In this document: piece after piece, positions 1 through 4,925 of the stretch | Numbering within the stretch: the stretch's first letter is position 1 | How the letters are laid out: each line of letters opens with the position of its first letter | Origin: Actinomycetes bacterium | Lineage (GTDB): Bacteria > Actinomycetota > Acidimicrobiia > Acidimicrobiales > RAAP-2 | Length of the DNA stretch: 5,308 nt | Assembly: GCA_021791615.1 (NCBI GenBank) | Contig: JAJYWG010000428.1 | Span: forward strand, 1-5,308 | Reading direction: 5' to 3' | Notes under the pieces: generated by a model | What the model saw: the letters and a program-made list of their open reading frames with translations, nothing else | Database searches by the model: none | What the model was told of the DNA's origin: nothing | Translations under genes and position numbers: made by a program

Positions 1-2
1 GT

Positions 3-722
3 AGGGAGTCGTCGACGCCGGTGAACCCGTCGCCGCTGGCGGCGAGCGCCACCTCCTACACGGTGACCGGGCTCAGCGACGGGACCACCTACTACTTCAC
101 GGTGAAGGCCATAAACGCGGTCGGCGCGTCACTGGCGTCGAACCAGGCGTCGGTGACGCCGTTCAGCCCGCCGCCGCCGGTCACTGCCCCTTCGGCCTCC
201 TCGGGATATTGGGAGGTGACCGCGACTGGGCAGGTGCTCGCCTTCGGTGACGCCCGCCTCTACGGGTCGATGGCCGGCCATGTGCTCGCCAAGCCGGTGG
301 TGGGCATGGCGGCTACCCCCGACGGCAATGGCTACTGGCTGGTCGGCGCGGACGGCGGGGTGTTCAGCTTCGGCGACGCACGCTTCTACGGGTCAGAACC
401 AGGGCTTGCGCCGTCGGCCCGGGTGGCAGCGCCGGTGGTAGCTATGGCCCCCACCCCAGACGGCAAGGGGTACTGGGAAGTGACCTCGACCGGGCAGGTG
501 TTCGCTTTCGGTGACGCCCACCCCTACGGGTCGATGGCCGGCCATGTGCTCAACAAGCCGATCGTGGGCATGGCGGCCACGCCCGACGGTCACGGCTACT
601 GGTTGGTCGGCGCGGACGGCGGCATCTTCAGCTTCGGTGACGCCCACTTCTACGGGTCAGAACCCGGGCTGCCGGCAACTGCCCGGGTGGCAGCACCGGT
701 GGTGGGTATGGCTGCCAGCTGA
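3..722 (+). CDS. C-terminal part of a FnIII / GYW-repeat surface-type protein (5' truncated)
   Basis: The reading frame is open at the left window edge and ends with TGA at 720-722, so only the C-terminus is present. The GTG at 21 falls inside a domain and is not taken as the start. The first 45 or so residues are the end of a fibronectin type III domain (SYTVTGLSDGTTYYFTVKA, then a short strand ending ASVTP). A Pro-rich linker follows (FSPPPPVTAP). Four repeats of 42-46 residues then begin at 204, 330, 468 and 594, with pattern GYW-x-V-x(2)-x-G-x-V-x(2)-FGDA-x(2)-YGS. They alternate between a GYWEV type and a GYWLVGADGG type. The last repeat stops at PVVGMAAS. Similar repeats occur at the C-termini of secreted or wall-associated actinobacterial proteins, so an extracellular or adhesive role is likely, but the enzymatic or binding activity cannot be seen here. 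I see no catalytic motif in this part. Confidence 0.85.
   Translation, partial: RESSTPVNPSPLAASATSYTVTGLSDGTTYYFTVKAINAVGASLASNQASVTPFSPPPPVTAPSASSGYWEVTATGQVLAFGDARLYGSMAGHVLAKPVVGMAATPDGNGYWLVGADGGVFSFGDARFYGSEPGLAPSARVAAPVVAMAPTPDGKGYWEVTSTGQVFAFGDAHPYGSMAGHVLNKPIVGMAATPDGHGYWLVGADGGIFSFGDAHFYGSEPGLPATARVAAPVVGMAAS
204..719 (+). repeat. 264-bp tandem super-repeat coding for alternating GYW units
   Basis: Two copies of an 88-codon unit lie head to tail. GYWEV begins at 204 and again at 468, exactly 264 bp apart; GYWLV begins at 330 and 594, also 264 bp apart. Each super-unit holds one 42-residue and one 46-residue repeat. The second copy is cut short after PVVGM. The nucleotide sequences stay close over long runs, for example the stretch encoding YGSMAGHVL, which suggests recent duplication or gene conversion rather than old divergence. 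Confidence 0.85.
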
Positions 723-725
723 TCA

Positions 726-759
726 GAACCGCAGCGAGGTTGCACAACCACCAGGGTTC
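726..759 (+). terminator. possible stem-loop after the repeat-protein gene
   Basis: Four bases after the TGA there is a nested inverted repeat: outer arms GAACC (726-730) and GGTTC (755-759) around the self-complementary GGTTGCACAACC (738-749). It could end the upstream transcript. The stems are short and no T-run follows, so this is a weak call. Confidence 0.25.
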
Positions 760-880
760 AGACTCTGCAATTCCGCTCCTGTGAGGCGTGTTCGTCCTGT
801 ATGCCGAACCTGCTACGGCAACGGCCCAGTTCAGGCGAGCGCCTGCCCGCGCCGTCGGCACTAGCCCGTATCATTCCTGG

Positions 881-1114
881 CTGACCGCCTTCGGTGCCGC
901 CGTCGGCGCCGCCGTCGGTGCCGAGAAGCCGGGCACGAGAAGCGACGCCACCTGGTGGGGCGAGCGCTACTGCAAGGCCCTCGAGCGCACCTCCGCCAGT
1001 TCAACGTCGCCGTGTTCACGCGGCTCGACATGGAAGACGGCCGGATCTGCCACGAGGAGCACCCGGCTGAACCTCGACGACATCTTCGACGTGCCCGAGC
1101 TCGAATACGGGACA
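881..1114 (+). pseudogene. decayed coding remnant with two compensating frame changes
   Basis: No intact gene is present between 723 and 1228, but codon bias shows an old reading frame. From about 881 to 988 the frame starting at 881 has nearly all G/C third positions (WLTAFGAAV, then TWWGERYCKALERT). From 991 to about 1064 the bias moves to another frame (LRQFNVAVFTRLDMEDGR, then ICHEEHP). From 1067 to about 1110 it returns to the first frame (LNLDDIFDVPELEYG). The first frame read across the middle gives a Ser/Thr-rich, out-of-frame type sequence, which supports a pair of indels near 988 and 1065. I do not recognise the family. The coding signature disappears where the inverted repeat at 1115 begins, so the gene was probably also truncated there. 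Nothing else is evident in 760-880. Confidence 0.45.
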
Positions 1115-1172
1115 GGACACGAGAGCTGTCGTGTTCTCGTTATTCGAACCCGAGTGAGCTGTGTGGCCGGCT
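1115..1172 (+). repeat. left copy of an imperfect inverted repeat bracketing two TA operons
   Basis: This 58-bp segment matches the reverse complement of 2761-2818 at 46 positions. The core, 1137-1157, is identical over 21 bp and contains TTATTCGAACCCGAGTGA. The outer side holds a hairpin, ACACGA-GAGCTG-TCGTGT (1117-1134). The copy lies 56 bp beyond the vapC stop codon and directly abuts the decayed coding remnant to its left. It may be the end of a mobile or formerly mobile segment. No target-site duplication could be recognised. Confidence 0.75.
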
Positions 1173-1228
1173 CCGCCGCCCGCTGGCAGATGCCTGGGGC
1201 TGAGCAGAGCCTCTGTTGGTGGCTGGGC

Positions 1229-1642
1229 TCACGGAGTGCTGCCGGGCGGAACGACCCACTGGCAGCGCTGTCCGGTGACTGATCCGATGAGATCGAAGTC
1301 GGCGTCATAGTGGAGGACGATCGCCTCGAGCTCCTCGGCGGCAGCGGCTACCAAGAGGTCTGGGATCTTGCGGCCCCGCTGGCTGCGAGCGGCCAGCAAG
1401 CGCTGGACCTGAAGCGCACGGCGCAGATGGGCAGAAGTGATGTCGACAGCCTGGAAGGCATCGAGCGCCCCGACGAGCTGGTCCCACTCCTGCGCGTTGC
1501 GCGCCGAATAGCCCACCTCGAGATCGCAGATGCTCGGCCGCCCCAGCTCACCCGCTGCCGCCAACGGTTCGATCACGCTGCGGACTTCGAGGTACTGGAG
1601 CCGCTTCACCACGCTGGTATCGAGCAGGAACCTCAGCGCCAC
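1229..1642 (-). CDS. vapC: VapC-type PIN-domain ribonuclease toxin
   Basis: A 137-residue protein of typical VapC size. It is a PIN-domain, metal-dependent ribonuclease; relatives cleave tRNA or rRNA and so arrest translation until neutralised by VapB. The acidic active-site set is complete: Asp8 in FLLDTSVV, Glu42 in CDLEVGY, Asp95 in KIPDLLVAAAAE and Asp113 in LHYDADFDLI. The start is a GTG at 1640-1642, which overlaps the end of the upstream antitoxin gene by 10 bp and implies translational coupling. The LEVGYSARN stretch around Glu42 is characteristic of actinobacterial VapC proteins. The gene looks intact and potentially active. The RNA target cannot be predicted from sequence. Confidence 0.9.
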   Translation of the reverse strand: MALRFLLDTSVVKRLQYLEVRSVIEPLAAAGELGRPSICDLEVGYSARNAQEWDQLVGALDAFQAVDITSAHLRRALQVQRLLAARSQRGRKIPDLLVAAAAEELEAIVLHYDADFDLIGSVTGQRCQWVVPPGSTP

Positions 1643-1833
1643 GCGTCAGCTCGGTCGTCGAGGTGAGCGCGAGCGAGCACGTCCAACGCCGCGGCAACGC
1701 TGTGCCCCCGACGGCTCGTCGCTCTGCGCAGGGCTTCGTTGACCGTGTCCTTGATGGTGGTCGTACCAAGCTCAGCTCGTGCCGAGTCGAGCATCTCCTC
1801 GTCCAGATCCACCAGGTGCTTCGCCACCCCCAC
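1633..1833 (-). CDS. vapB: VapB-type antitoxin
   Basis: A small antitoxin that should bind and inhibit the VapC encoded directly downstream and repress the operon. The N-terminal part (VAKHLVDLDEEMLDSA) followed by TTTIKDTVNEALRRAT is the ribbon-helix-helix region seen in mycobacterial VapB proteins. The C-terminal tail (about residues 46-66) would wrap the toxin. The frame stays open to a GTG at 1932, but residues upstream of AVGVAKH are unlike the family and overlap the operator. I prefer GTG 1833 (66 aa) or GTG 1827 (64 aa). Neither has a clear Shine-Dalgarno sequence. A TATATG -10-like hexamer at 1836-1841 would put transcription initiation at about 1827, so a leaderless mRNA starting at that GTG is possible. 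The stop codon overlaps the vapC start. Confidence 0.8.
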   Translation of the reverse strand: MGVAKHLVDLDEEMLDSARAELGTTTIKDTVNEALRRATSRRGHSVAAALDVLARAHLDDRADAWR

Positions 1834-1836
1834 AGC

Positions 1837-1861
1837 ATATACGGGTGGTCGGTCCGTATAT
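1837..1861 (-). promoter_or_regulatory. vapBC operator palindrome and promoter
   Basis: Perfect 8-bp inverted arms ATATACGG (1837-1844) and CCGTATAT (1854-1861) are separated by 9 bp. The palindrome lies immediately upstream of the vapB start and contains the AT-rich TATATG hexamer that can serve as -10. VapB antitoxins with their cognate VapC usually autoregulate by binding such palindromes. Binding is inferred; the palindrome is seen. Confidence 0.65.
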
Positions 1862-1995
1862 ACGCGGAGGCGGAGAGTGCTCGCTTGGATACCGGCACTC
1901 GGGGGCCATCGGGCACTCGGTTCGCTTCCCATCGACTGCTATCGCAATTTTGTGCTGGAGCTGCCGGTCAGGGCATCAGCGCAAGGCAAGAGACA

Positions 1996-2009
1996 ACGGG
2001 AATCGAACC
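1996..2009 (-). repeat. tRNA T-arm fragment, direct copy of part of tRNA-Gly
   Basis: On the - strand this reads GGTTCGATTCCCGT, identical to the T-arm of the tRNA-Gly gene at 2867-2880 and in the same orientation. Beyond the 14 bp several differences are C-to-T (CGCCC against TGTCT), hinting at a decayed longer match. No acceptor stem, anticodon arm or D-arm can be folded around it, so it is not a tRNA gene. It may be an attachment-site remnant or a tRNA relic. The rest of 1862-2079 contains no gene that I can support. Confidence 0.5.
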
Positions 2010-2079
2010 GGACGGGCTCTCCCGGTCGCATTCAACTCCGGAGTGCATGGCGAGTGCACCGGACGGTCGCGAGGTGCGC

Positions 2080-2469
2080 CTACAACACTCGCACGACGCA
2101 CATCAACCCGGGCGCGCCAGCCAGCCGGCGGTCAGCCGTCAGCAACTCGCATCCCAGGCCTTCGGCAAGGCCGACATATGCCGCGTCGTACGCCGTGACG
2201 TTCGTACGCAAGTCGTAGGCACGGCGCATGAACGGCAGGGTCGGGTAGCGGTCCAGGCTCAGTTCCTCGAGGTCAGCGATCGCTGCGGCGAACCGCCGGT
2301 CGGAAATGGTGCCGGCCAACCATCGCTTGCGCAGGACCGCGACGGTCTCCACGTCGACCAGGTCGGGAGCGGCGACGTCTCCGGCGATTCGTACCTCGCC
2401 ACGGGCTCGTCGGCCGTCGACACCGTCGTCTCCCACCACGTTCGCGAGCACGGACGCGTCGATGACCAT
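2080..2469 (-). CDS. second PIN-domain toxin (VapC family)
   Basis: A 129-residue PIN-domain protein that probably acts as an Mg2+-dependent RNase toxin. Conserved acids are visible: Asp4 (VIDASVLANVV), Glu41 (DLVDVETVAVLRKRW), Asp95 (TAYDAAYVGLAEGLG) and Asp113 (ELLTADRRLA). The stretch T-x-YDA-x-YVGLAE is typical of the VapC subgroup paired with FitA-like or RHH antitoxins, and is unlike the other VapC in this window. The ATG at 2467-2469 shares its A with the TGA of the antitoxin gene (TGATG), which implies coupled translation. A TTG one codon earlier (2470-2472) is a possible alternative start. GAGGAG lies upstream at a rather long distance. The stop is TAG at 2080-2082. About 20 bp downstream, arms GTGCA/TGCAC (2043-2059) could form a weak stem-loop. 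Confidence 0.88.
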   Translation of the reverse strand: MVIDASVLANVVGDDGVDGRRARGEVRIAGDVAAPDLVDVETVAVLRKRWLAGTISDRRFAAAIADLEELSLDRYPTLPFMRRAYDLRTNVTAYDAAYVGLAEGLGCELLTADRRLAGAPGLMCVVRVL

Positions 2470-2699
2470 CAACGGTTCGCCCGCTCCTCTGCGAGGTCCA
2501 CGGCGGCTTGCGCGAGCCCGACACGTCCACCGCTGTGTCGCTCGATGCGATCGAGCACTTCGTCGAGACTCGGCTTCTCTGCCAGACGCTTCAGCTCGGC
2601 CGTGAGATACTGCTGGAGAGACTGGCCGCGCCGCTCAGCCCGCCGCTGAAGCGCAGCGTGGACATCGGCTGGGAGATCACGAACGAGCACGTTTGCCAT
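2469..2699 (-). CDS. FitA-like ribbon-helix-helix antitoxin
   Basis: A 76-residue protein starting at ATG 2697-2699. The N-terminus has the Arc/FitA-type ribbon-helix-helix pattern: strand ANVLVRDLP, helix DVHAALQRRAERRG, turn, and second helix SLQQYLTAELKRLAE. The C-terminal half (residues 43-76, SLDEVLDRIERHSGGRVG and onward) is charged and probably forms the toxin-binding tail. It should neutralise the PIN toxin encoded next to it and repress its own promoter, which carries a 12-bp palindrome. The start is close behind a plausible promoter with almost no leader. Length and layout (antitoxin first, 1-nt overlap) are normal for the family. Confidence 0.88.
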   Translation of the reverse strand: MANVLVRDLPADVHAALQRRAERRGQSLQQYLTAELKRLAEKPSLDEVLDRIERHSGGRVGLAQAAVDLAEERANR

Positions 2700-2705
2700 G
2701 CTTGC

Positions 2706-2735
2706 ATTATGATATCATATTTGGTCCCGAGTCAA
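2706..2735 (-). promoter_or_regulatory. promoter and palindromic operator of the second TA operon
   Basis: On the - strand, TTGACT (2730-2735) and CATAAT (2706-2711) are separated by 18 bp, a good sigma-70-like promoter in a GC-rich setting. The -10 region overlaps a perfect 12-bp palindrome, TATGATATCATA (2708-2719), the likely antitoxin-binding site. Only six bases separate CATAAT from the ATG at 2699, so transcription probably starts at the start codon and gives a leaderless mRNA. Confidence 0.65.
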
Positions 2736-2760
2736 GCCGTCTCCCGAGACGAGGGCGAGC

Positions 2761-2818
2761 AGACGGCCATGGAGTTCACTCGGGTTCGAATAACGACAAC
2801 ACAACAGCCAGCGTGTTG
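2761..2818 (-). repeat. right copy of the imperfect inverted repeat bracketing two TA operons
   Basis: Reverse-complement partner of 1115-1172, with the 21-bp identical core at 2776-2796. The outer half can form a stem CAACAC...GTGTTG similar in position to the hairpin in the left copy. It lies 61 bp upstream of the antitoxin start and 40 bp beyond the 3' end of tRNA-Gly. The core contains GGGTTCGAAT, which resembles a tRNA T-loop, but the matching 3' half of a T-stem is absent. Confidence 0.75.
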
Positions 2819-2858
2819 CTACGGCACTGGCCGGCGACGACAGCAGCGAATTTTCGGG

Positions 2859-2929
<71 letters not shown>

Positions 2930-3005
2930 GCGCGTCGACCAGTCTAGGCCATGCACCACCGATGATGCCTTTGCCCCGGCGGTTCAGCCGCCCGGCGAGT
3001 CGGCG

Positions 3006-3038
3006 CTCCGTGCCGTGACGCCGCTGCGGCGCACGGAG
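3006..3038 (-). terminator. GC-rich stem-loop after the crotonase gene
   Basis: Arms CTCCGTGC (3006-3013) and GCACGGAG (3031-3038) pair over 8 bp, and a second stem, GCCGC-T-GCGGC (3020-3030), lies inside. It starts 28 bp after the crotonase stop codon on the - strand. It has no T-run, as is common for actinobacterial terminators. A smaller stem, GGCGG-TTCAG-CCGCC (2978-2992), lies further on. Together they probably separate the catabolic operon from tRNA-Gly. Confidence 0.45.
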
Positions 3039-3066
3039 GCCGCAGTGGCGAGCATGCCCAGGTGCT

Positions 3067-3918
3067 TCAGTGGCGTTCCCCATAGTCGCCGAACGGGCGG
3101 TCACGCTCGCGTACCGCGTCCCGCCATCCGACCTGCTGGGCTCGTGATACGAAGTCGAGCCCCTCTTGGGTATGGCGGGCCACCCCGTCGAAGATGAGGC
3201 CCAGGAGTCGGCTGGTGTCCGGTTGGTACTGGTGGCGGGCCACGTCGTTCAGCATCCACTTCATCATCTGAAGCTGGTTCAACGGCAGGAGCGCGATCCG
3301 TTGCGCCAGCGCGTCGGCCTTCCCGGCCAGCTCGGCGTCAGGCACACATTCGAGGATCATCCCGGCAGCGGCAGCCTCGGATGCCGTCAACTCGTCGCCG
3401 GTGAAGAGATAGCGCTTGGCTCTCTCCAGGCCCAGTCTTGCGACCCAGACCCACGGGGCTTCGGGCACGCCCCAGACTCGGGCAGGTGGATAGCCGAACC
3501 GGGCGGATTCTCCCGCGATGATGAGATCAGCGTTGAGCACCATGTCGGTGCCTCCAGCCACGCACCAGCCCTGGACCGCCGCGAGTGTGGGCTTGGAGAT
3601 CGAGTGGAGCTTGGCGAAAGTCCTGGCGAACGTGCCGATCATCTGCACGTCGGCAACGCTGTCCCAAGCTCGCCCGCTGCCGGCACCTTCGAGGGTCGCC
3701 TGGGCGAGTGTCGACCAGTCCAGGCCGAAGCCGGCACAAAACGCCCGTCCTTCGGCCCTCAGCACCACCACTTTGACGCTCGGGTCCCGGTCCGCGGCTT
3801 CGAGGGCGTCGTCGAGCTGGTCCCGCAGGTCTGGGGTGATCGTGTTGAGCTCAGCCGGCCGGCACAGGACCAGGCTTCTCACTGCGCCCTGGGTTTCGAC
3901 ACGGATTGCTTCTGGCAA
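3067..3918 (-). CDS. crotonase / enoyl-CoA hydratase-family protein
   Basis: A 283-residue protein of the crotonase superfamily, which stabilises acyl-CoA enolates through an oxyanion hole (hydration, isomerisation or C-C cleavage in fatty-acid or aromatic degradation). Visible landmarks: AFCAGFGLDW (59-68, first oxyanion segment), VQGWCVAGGTDMVL (115-128, second segment), ARFGYPPARVWGVPEAP (139-155) and the helix YLFTGDELTASEAAAAGMI. In classical enoyl-CoA hydratase two glutamates act on water. The position after the GG motif is Asp125 here, and the PE of the second site is PP (144-145). The FGYPPxRVWG signature marks a separate actinobacterial crotonase subgroup, so simple hydratase activity is uncertain. 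The start is TTG 3916-3918, supported by GAGAGGA 9 bp upstream. The gene lies 143 bp downstream of the PaaX-like gene in the same direction and may share its transcript. It probably acts in the cytoplasm. Confidence 0.88.
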   Translation of the reverse strand: MPEAIRVETQGAVRSLVLCRPAELNTITPDLRDQLDDALEAADRDPSVKVVVLRAEGRAFCAGFGLDWSTLAQATLEGAGSGRAWDSVADVQMIGTFARTFAKLHSISKPTLAAVQGWCVAGGTDMVLNADLIIAGESARFGYPPARVWGVPEAPWVWVARLGLERAKRYLFTGDELTASEAAAAGMILECVPDAELAGKADALAQRIALLPLNQLQMMKWMLNDVARHQYQPDTSRLLGLIFDGVARHTQEGLDFVSRAQQVGWRDAVRERDRPFGDYGERH

Positions 3919-3927
3919 GGTGGGCCG

Positions 3928-3934
3928 TCCTCTC
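3928..3934 (-). promoter_or_regulatory. ribosome-binding site fixing a TTG start
   Basis: GAGAGGA on the - strand ends 9 bp before TTG 3918. No ATG or GTG lies at a better distance, and the family alignment begins at once (EAIRVETQGAVRSLVL), so this site decides the crotonase start. Confidence 0.6.
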
Positions 3935-3960
3935 GGGTTGTGGCGCCTCAGGCTGGCAAC

Positions 3961-4095
3961 GCTAGCCAGCCATCCGGGAGGCGAGCTCGAGCAGTTCCCG
4001 GCGGAACAACGCTAGCCAGCCATCCGGGAGCCGAGCTCGAGCAGTTCCCGGCGGAACAACGCTAGCCAGCCATCCGGGAGCCGAGCTCGAGCATC
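3961..4095 (-). repeat. 50-bp tandem repeat derived from the 3' end of the PaaX-like gene
   Basis: Copies begin at 3961, 4011 and 4061 with a period of exactly 50 bp. The first two are complete and differ at one base (G at 3981, C at 4031). The third is the authentic 3' end of the PaaX-like gene: it matches for 33 bp and then diverges partly. Each unit encodes, in successive frames because 50 is not a multiple of 3, LELGSRMAG followed by TAG. The downstream copies read FRRELLELGSRMAG where the gene itself reads FRGEMLELGSRMAG. The last unit also forms a hairpin GGCTGGC-AACGCTA-GCCAGCC (3951-3971), which could act on the transcript between the two genes. Confidence 0.9.
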
Positions 4096-4808
4096 TCGCC
4101 GCGGAAGTCGGCGTAGACGCGGCGCAGCTCGTCTGCGGGGTACGTAGCAGGGAGGAGCGTGCTCGGGAGCACCGGGTCGACTAGGAGGTGCCGGACGATC
4201 GCGGCGACGATGGTGAAGCGCGCCGCGTTCGTGGCCGCGTCGTGAAAACCTTCGAGGAGGTGTCGCGCTGTCTCCGCCCAGCCAGGCAGGTCCCACAGCT
4301 GGCCGGCGAGCTCGCGGTCGTCCATGTGCGGCTTGGCACCGCTGAAGAGGTCGATCTCAGGGCGCGGCGTCAGGCCAGCCGCGAGGTTGCCGGGTCGCAT
4401 CCAGACGCCTTCACGCAGTTCGGCGAGACGGGATCCGCGCAGCGTCGCACGTAGCTCGGCGCGCTCGGCAGATGGCCGCCCCGAAGCGGTGACGATGGCG
4501 ATGTGCCAGGTTCCGTCCCACTCCCGTGCAGGCGGCGCGGCCGCTTCGTCTTGGCGTTGCTGGCGCTCGACCAGGCGAGCGGCGAGCCGGTAGCGGCCGT
4601 CGGCTCGGACGACGTCGCCCGCTTCGAGCATGCGCGACAGTGACGCGCGAAGAGCGGTTTCGGTAATGCCGAGCTCCCTTCCCACGAGCACGAGCTCGTA
4701 GGGGGTGGCTGAGCCGCCCTTCTTGCCGAGCAGTGTGCTCAGCACAACCGAACGCGCCGTCAGCGGGCGCAGCCGGGTGCCGTCGGGAAGCCGGATCGAA
4801 GCGGGCAC
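4062..4808 (-). CDS. PaaX-family transcriptional regulator
   Basis: A 248-residue protein from GTG 4806-4808. The N-terminal winged helix (about residues 17-85) has the PaaX layout: TARSVVLSTLLG, ATPYELVLVGRELGITETALRASLSRMLEAGDVV and a wing GRYRLAARL. The middle part (WDGTWHIAIV, ELRATLRGSRLAELREGVWMRPGNL) and the C-terminal part (RFTIVAAIVRHLLVDPVLPSTLLPATYP) match PaaX and its C-terminal domain. PaaX proteins repress phenylacetate and related acyl-CoA catabolic genes and release DNA on binding a CoA thioester. The frame is open to TTG 4880, and an ATG lies at 4847, but the extra residues overlap the promoter repeats and are unlike the family. The next gene downstream encodes a crotonase and the divergent gene an acyl-CoA dehydrogenase, so local acyl-CoA control is likely. 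The exact effector is unknown. The last 50 bp are repeated downstream. Confidence 0.85.
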   Translation of the reverse strand: MPASIRLPDGTRLRPLTARSVVLSTLLGKKGGSATPYELVLVGRELGITETALRASLSRMLEAGDVVRADGRYRLAARLVERQQRQDEAAAPPAREWDGTWHIAIVTASGRPSAERAELRATLRGSRLAELREGVWMRPGNLAAGLTPRPEIDLFSGAKPHMDDRELAGQLWDLPGWAETARHLLEGFHDAATNAARFTIVAAIVRHLLVDPVLPSTLLPATYPADELRRVYADFRGEMLELGSRMAG

Positions 4809-4832
4809 CGGGCCATTCTGCCCGAGTCTGGC

Positions 4833-4884
4833 ATTGCACAAGTGCATTACAGAGATTGCACAATCGCAGGCAATATGCAATGAT
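4833..4884. promoter_or_regulatory. divergent promoter region with paired ATTGCACAA operators
   Basis: ATTGCACAA occurs at 4833-4841 and 4855-4863, 22 bp apart, about two helical turns on one DNA face. The left copy is part of a palindrome TGCAC-AA-GTGCA (4835-4846). On the - strand, TTGCCT (4868-4873) and TGTAAT (4846-4851) with a 16-bp spacer form a plausible promoter for the PaaX-like gene. One repeat sits between these boxes and the other just downstream. On the + strand, TTGCAC (4856-4861) and AATGAT (4879-4884), 17 bp apart, could drive the dehydrogenase gene. Repressor binding would block both. The promoters are inferred. Confidence 0.5.
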
Positions 4885-4914
4885 TGCCTTTTCCGGGTGT
4901 TCCCGCTGGCTTAT

Positions 4915-4923
4915 GGAGGAGGG
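4915..4923 (+). promoter_or_regulatory. strong ribosome-binding site for the acyl-CoA dehydrogenase
   Basis: GGAGGAGGG ends two bases before GTG 4926 (the GGAGG part is 6 bp from it). It fixes that GTG as the start, which the match of the encoded N-terminus to the AidB family also supports. Confidence 0.7.
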
Positions 4924-4925
4924 TC

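Noticed and set aside
788..1282. + strand reading frame of 164 codons treated as an intact gene
   Set aside because: Coding bias follows it only in parts, with an out-of-frame stretch in the middle, and the last 56 codons run through the inverted repeat and into the vapC 3' end. It is reported as a pseudogene remnant instead.
1990..2075. A second tRNA gene around the T-arm-like sequence
   Set aside because: No acceptor, D or anticodon stems can be paired at the right distances; only the T-arm part is present.
1663..2649. Long + strand reading frame of 328 codons across the TA operons
   Set aside because: It runs antisense to two clear VapBC-type operons with complete active sites, its product is low-complexity Arg/Ser-rich, and it has no recognisable domain. 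It is a GC-rich shadow frame.
3166..4065. Long + strand reading frame of 299 codons opposite the crotonase gene
   Set aside because: It is the reverse-strand shadow of a well-supported crotonase gene and extends through the tandem repeats; it shows no family motif.
3961..4095. CRISPR array
   Set aside because: The units are contiguous with no spacers and derive from the end of a coding sequence, so this is a tandem duplication.
4012..4296. - strand reading frame of 94 codons ending FRRELLELGSRMAG as a separate gene
   Set aside because: It overlaps the PaaX-like gene in another frame; only its last residues look meaningful because they come from the duplicated 3' end.
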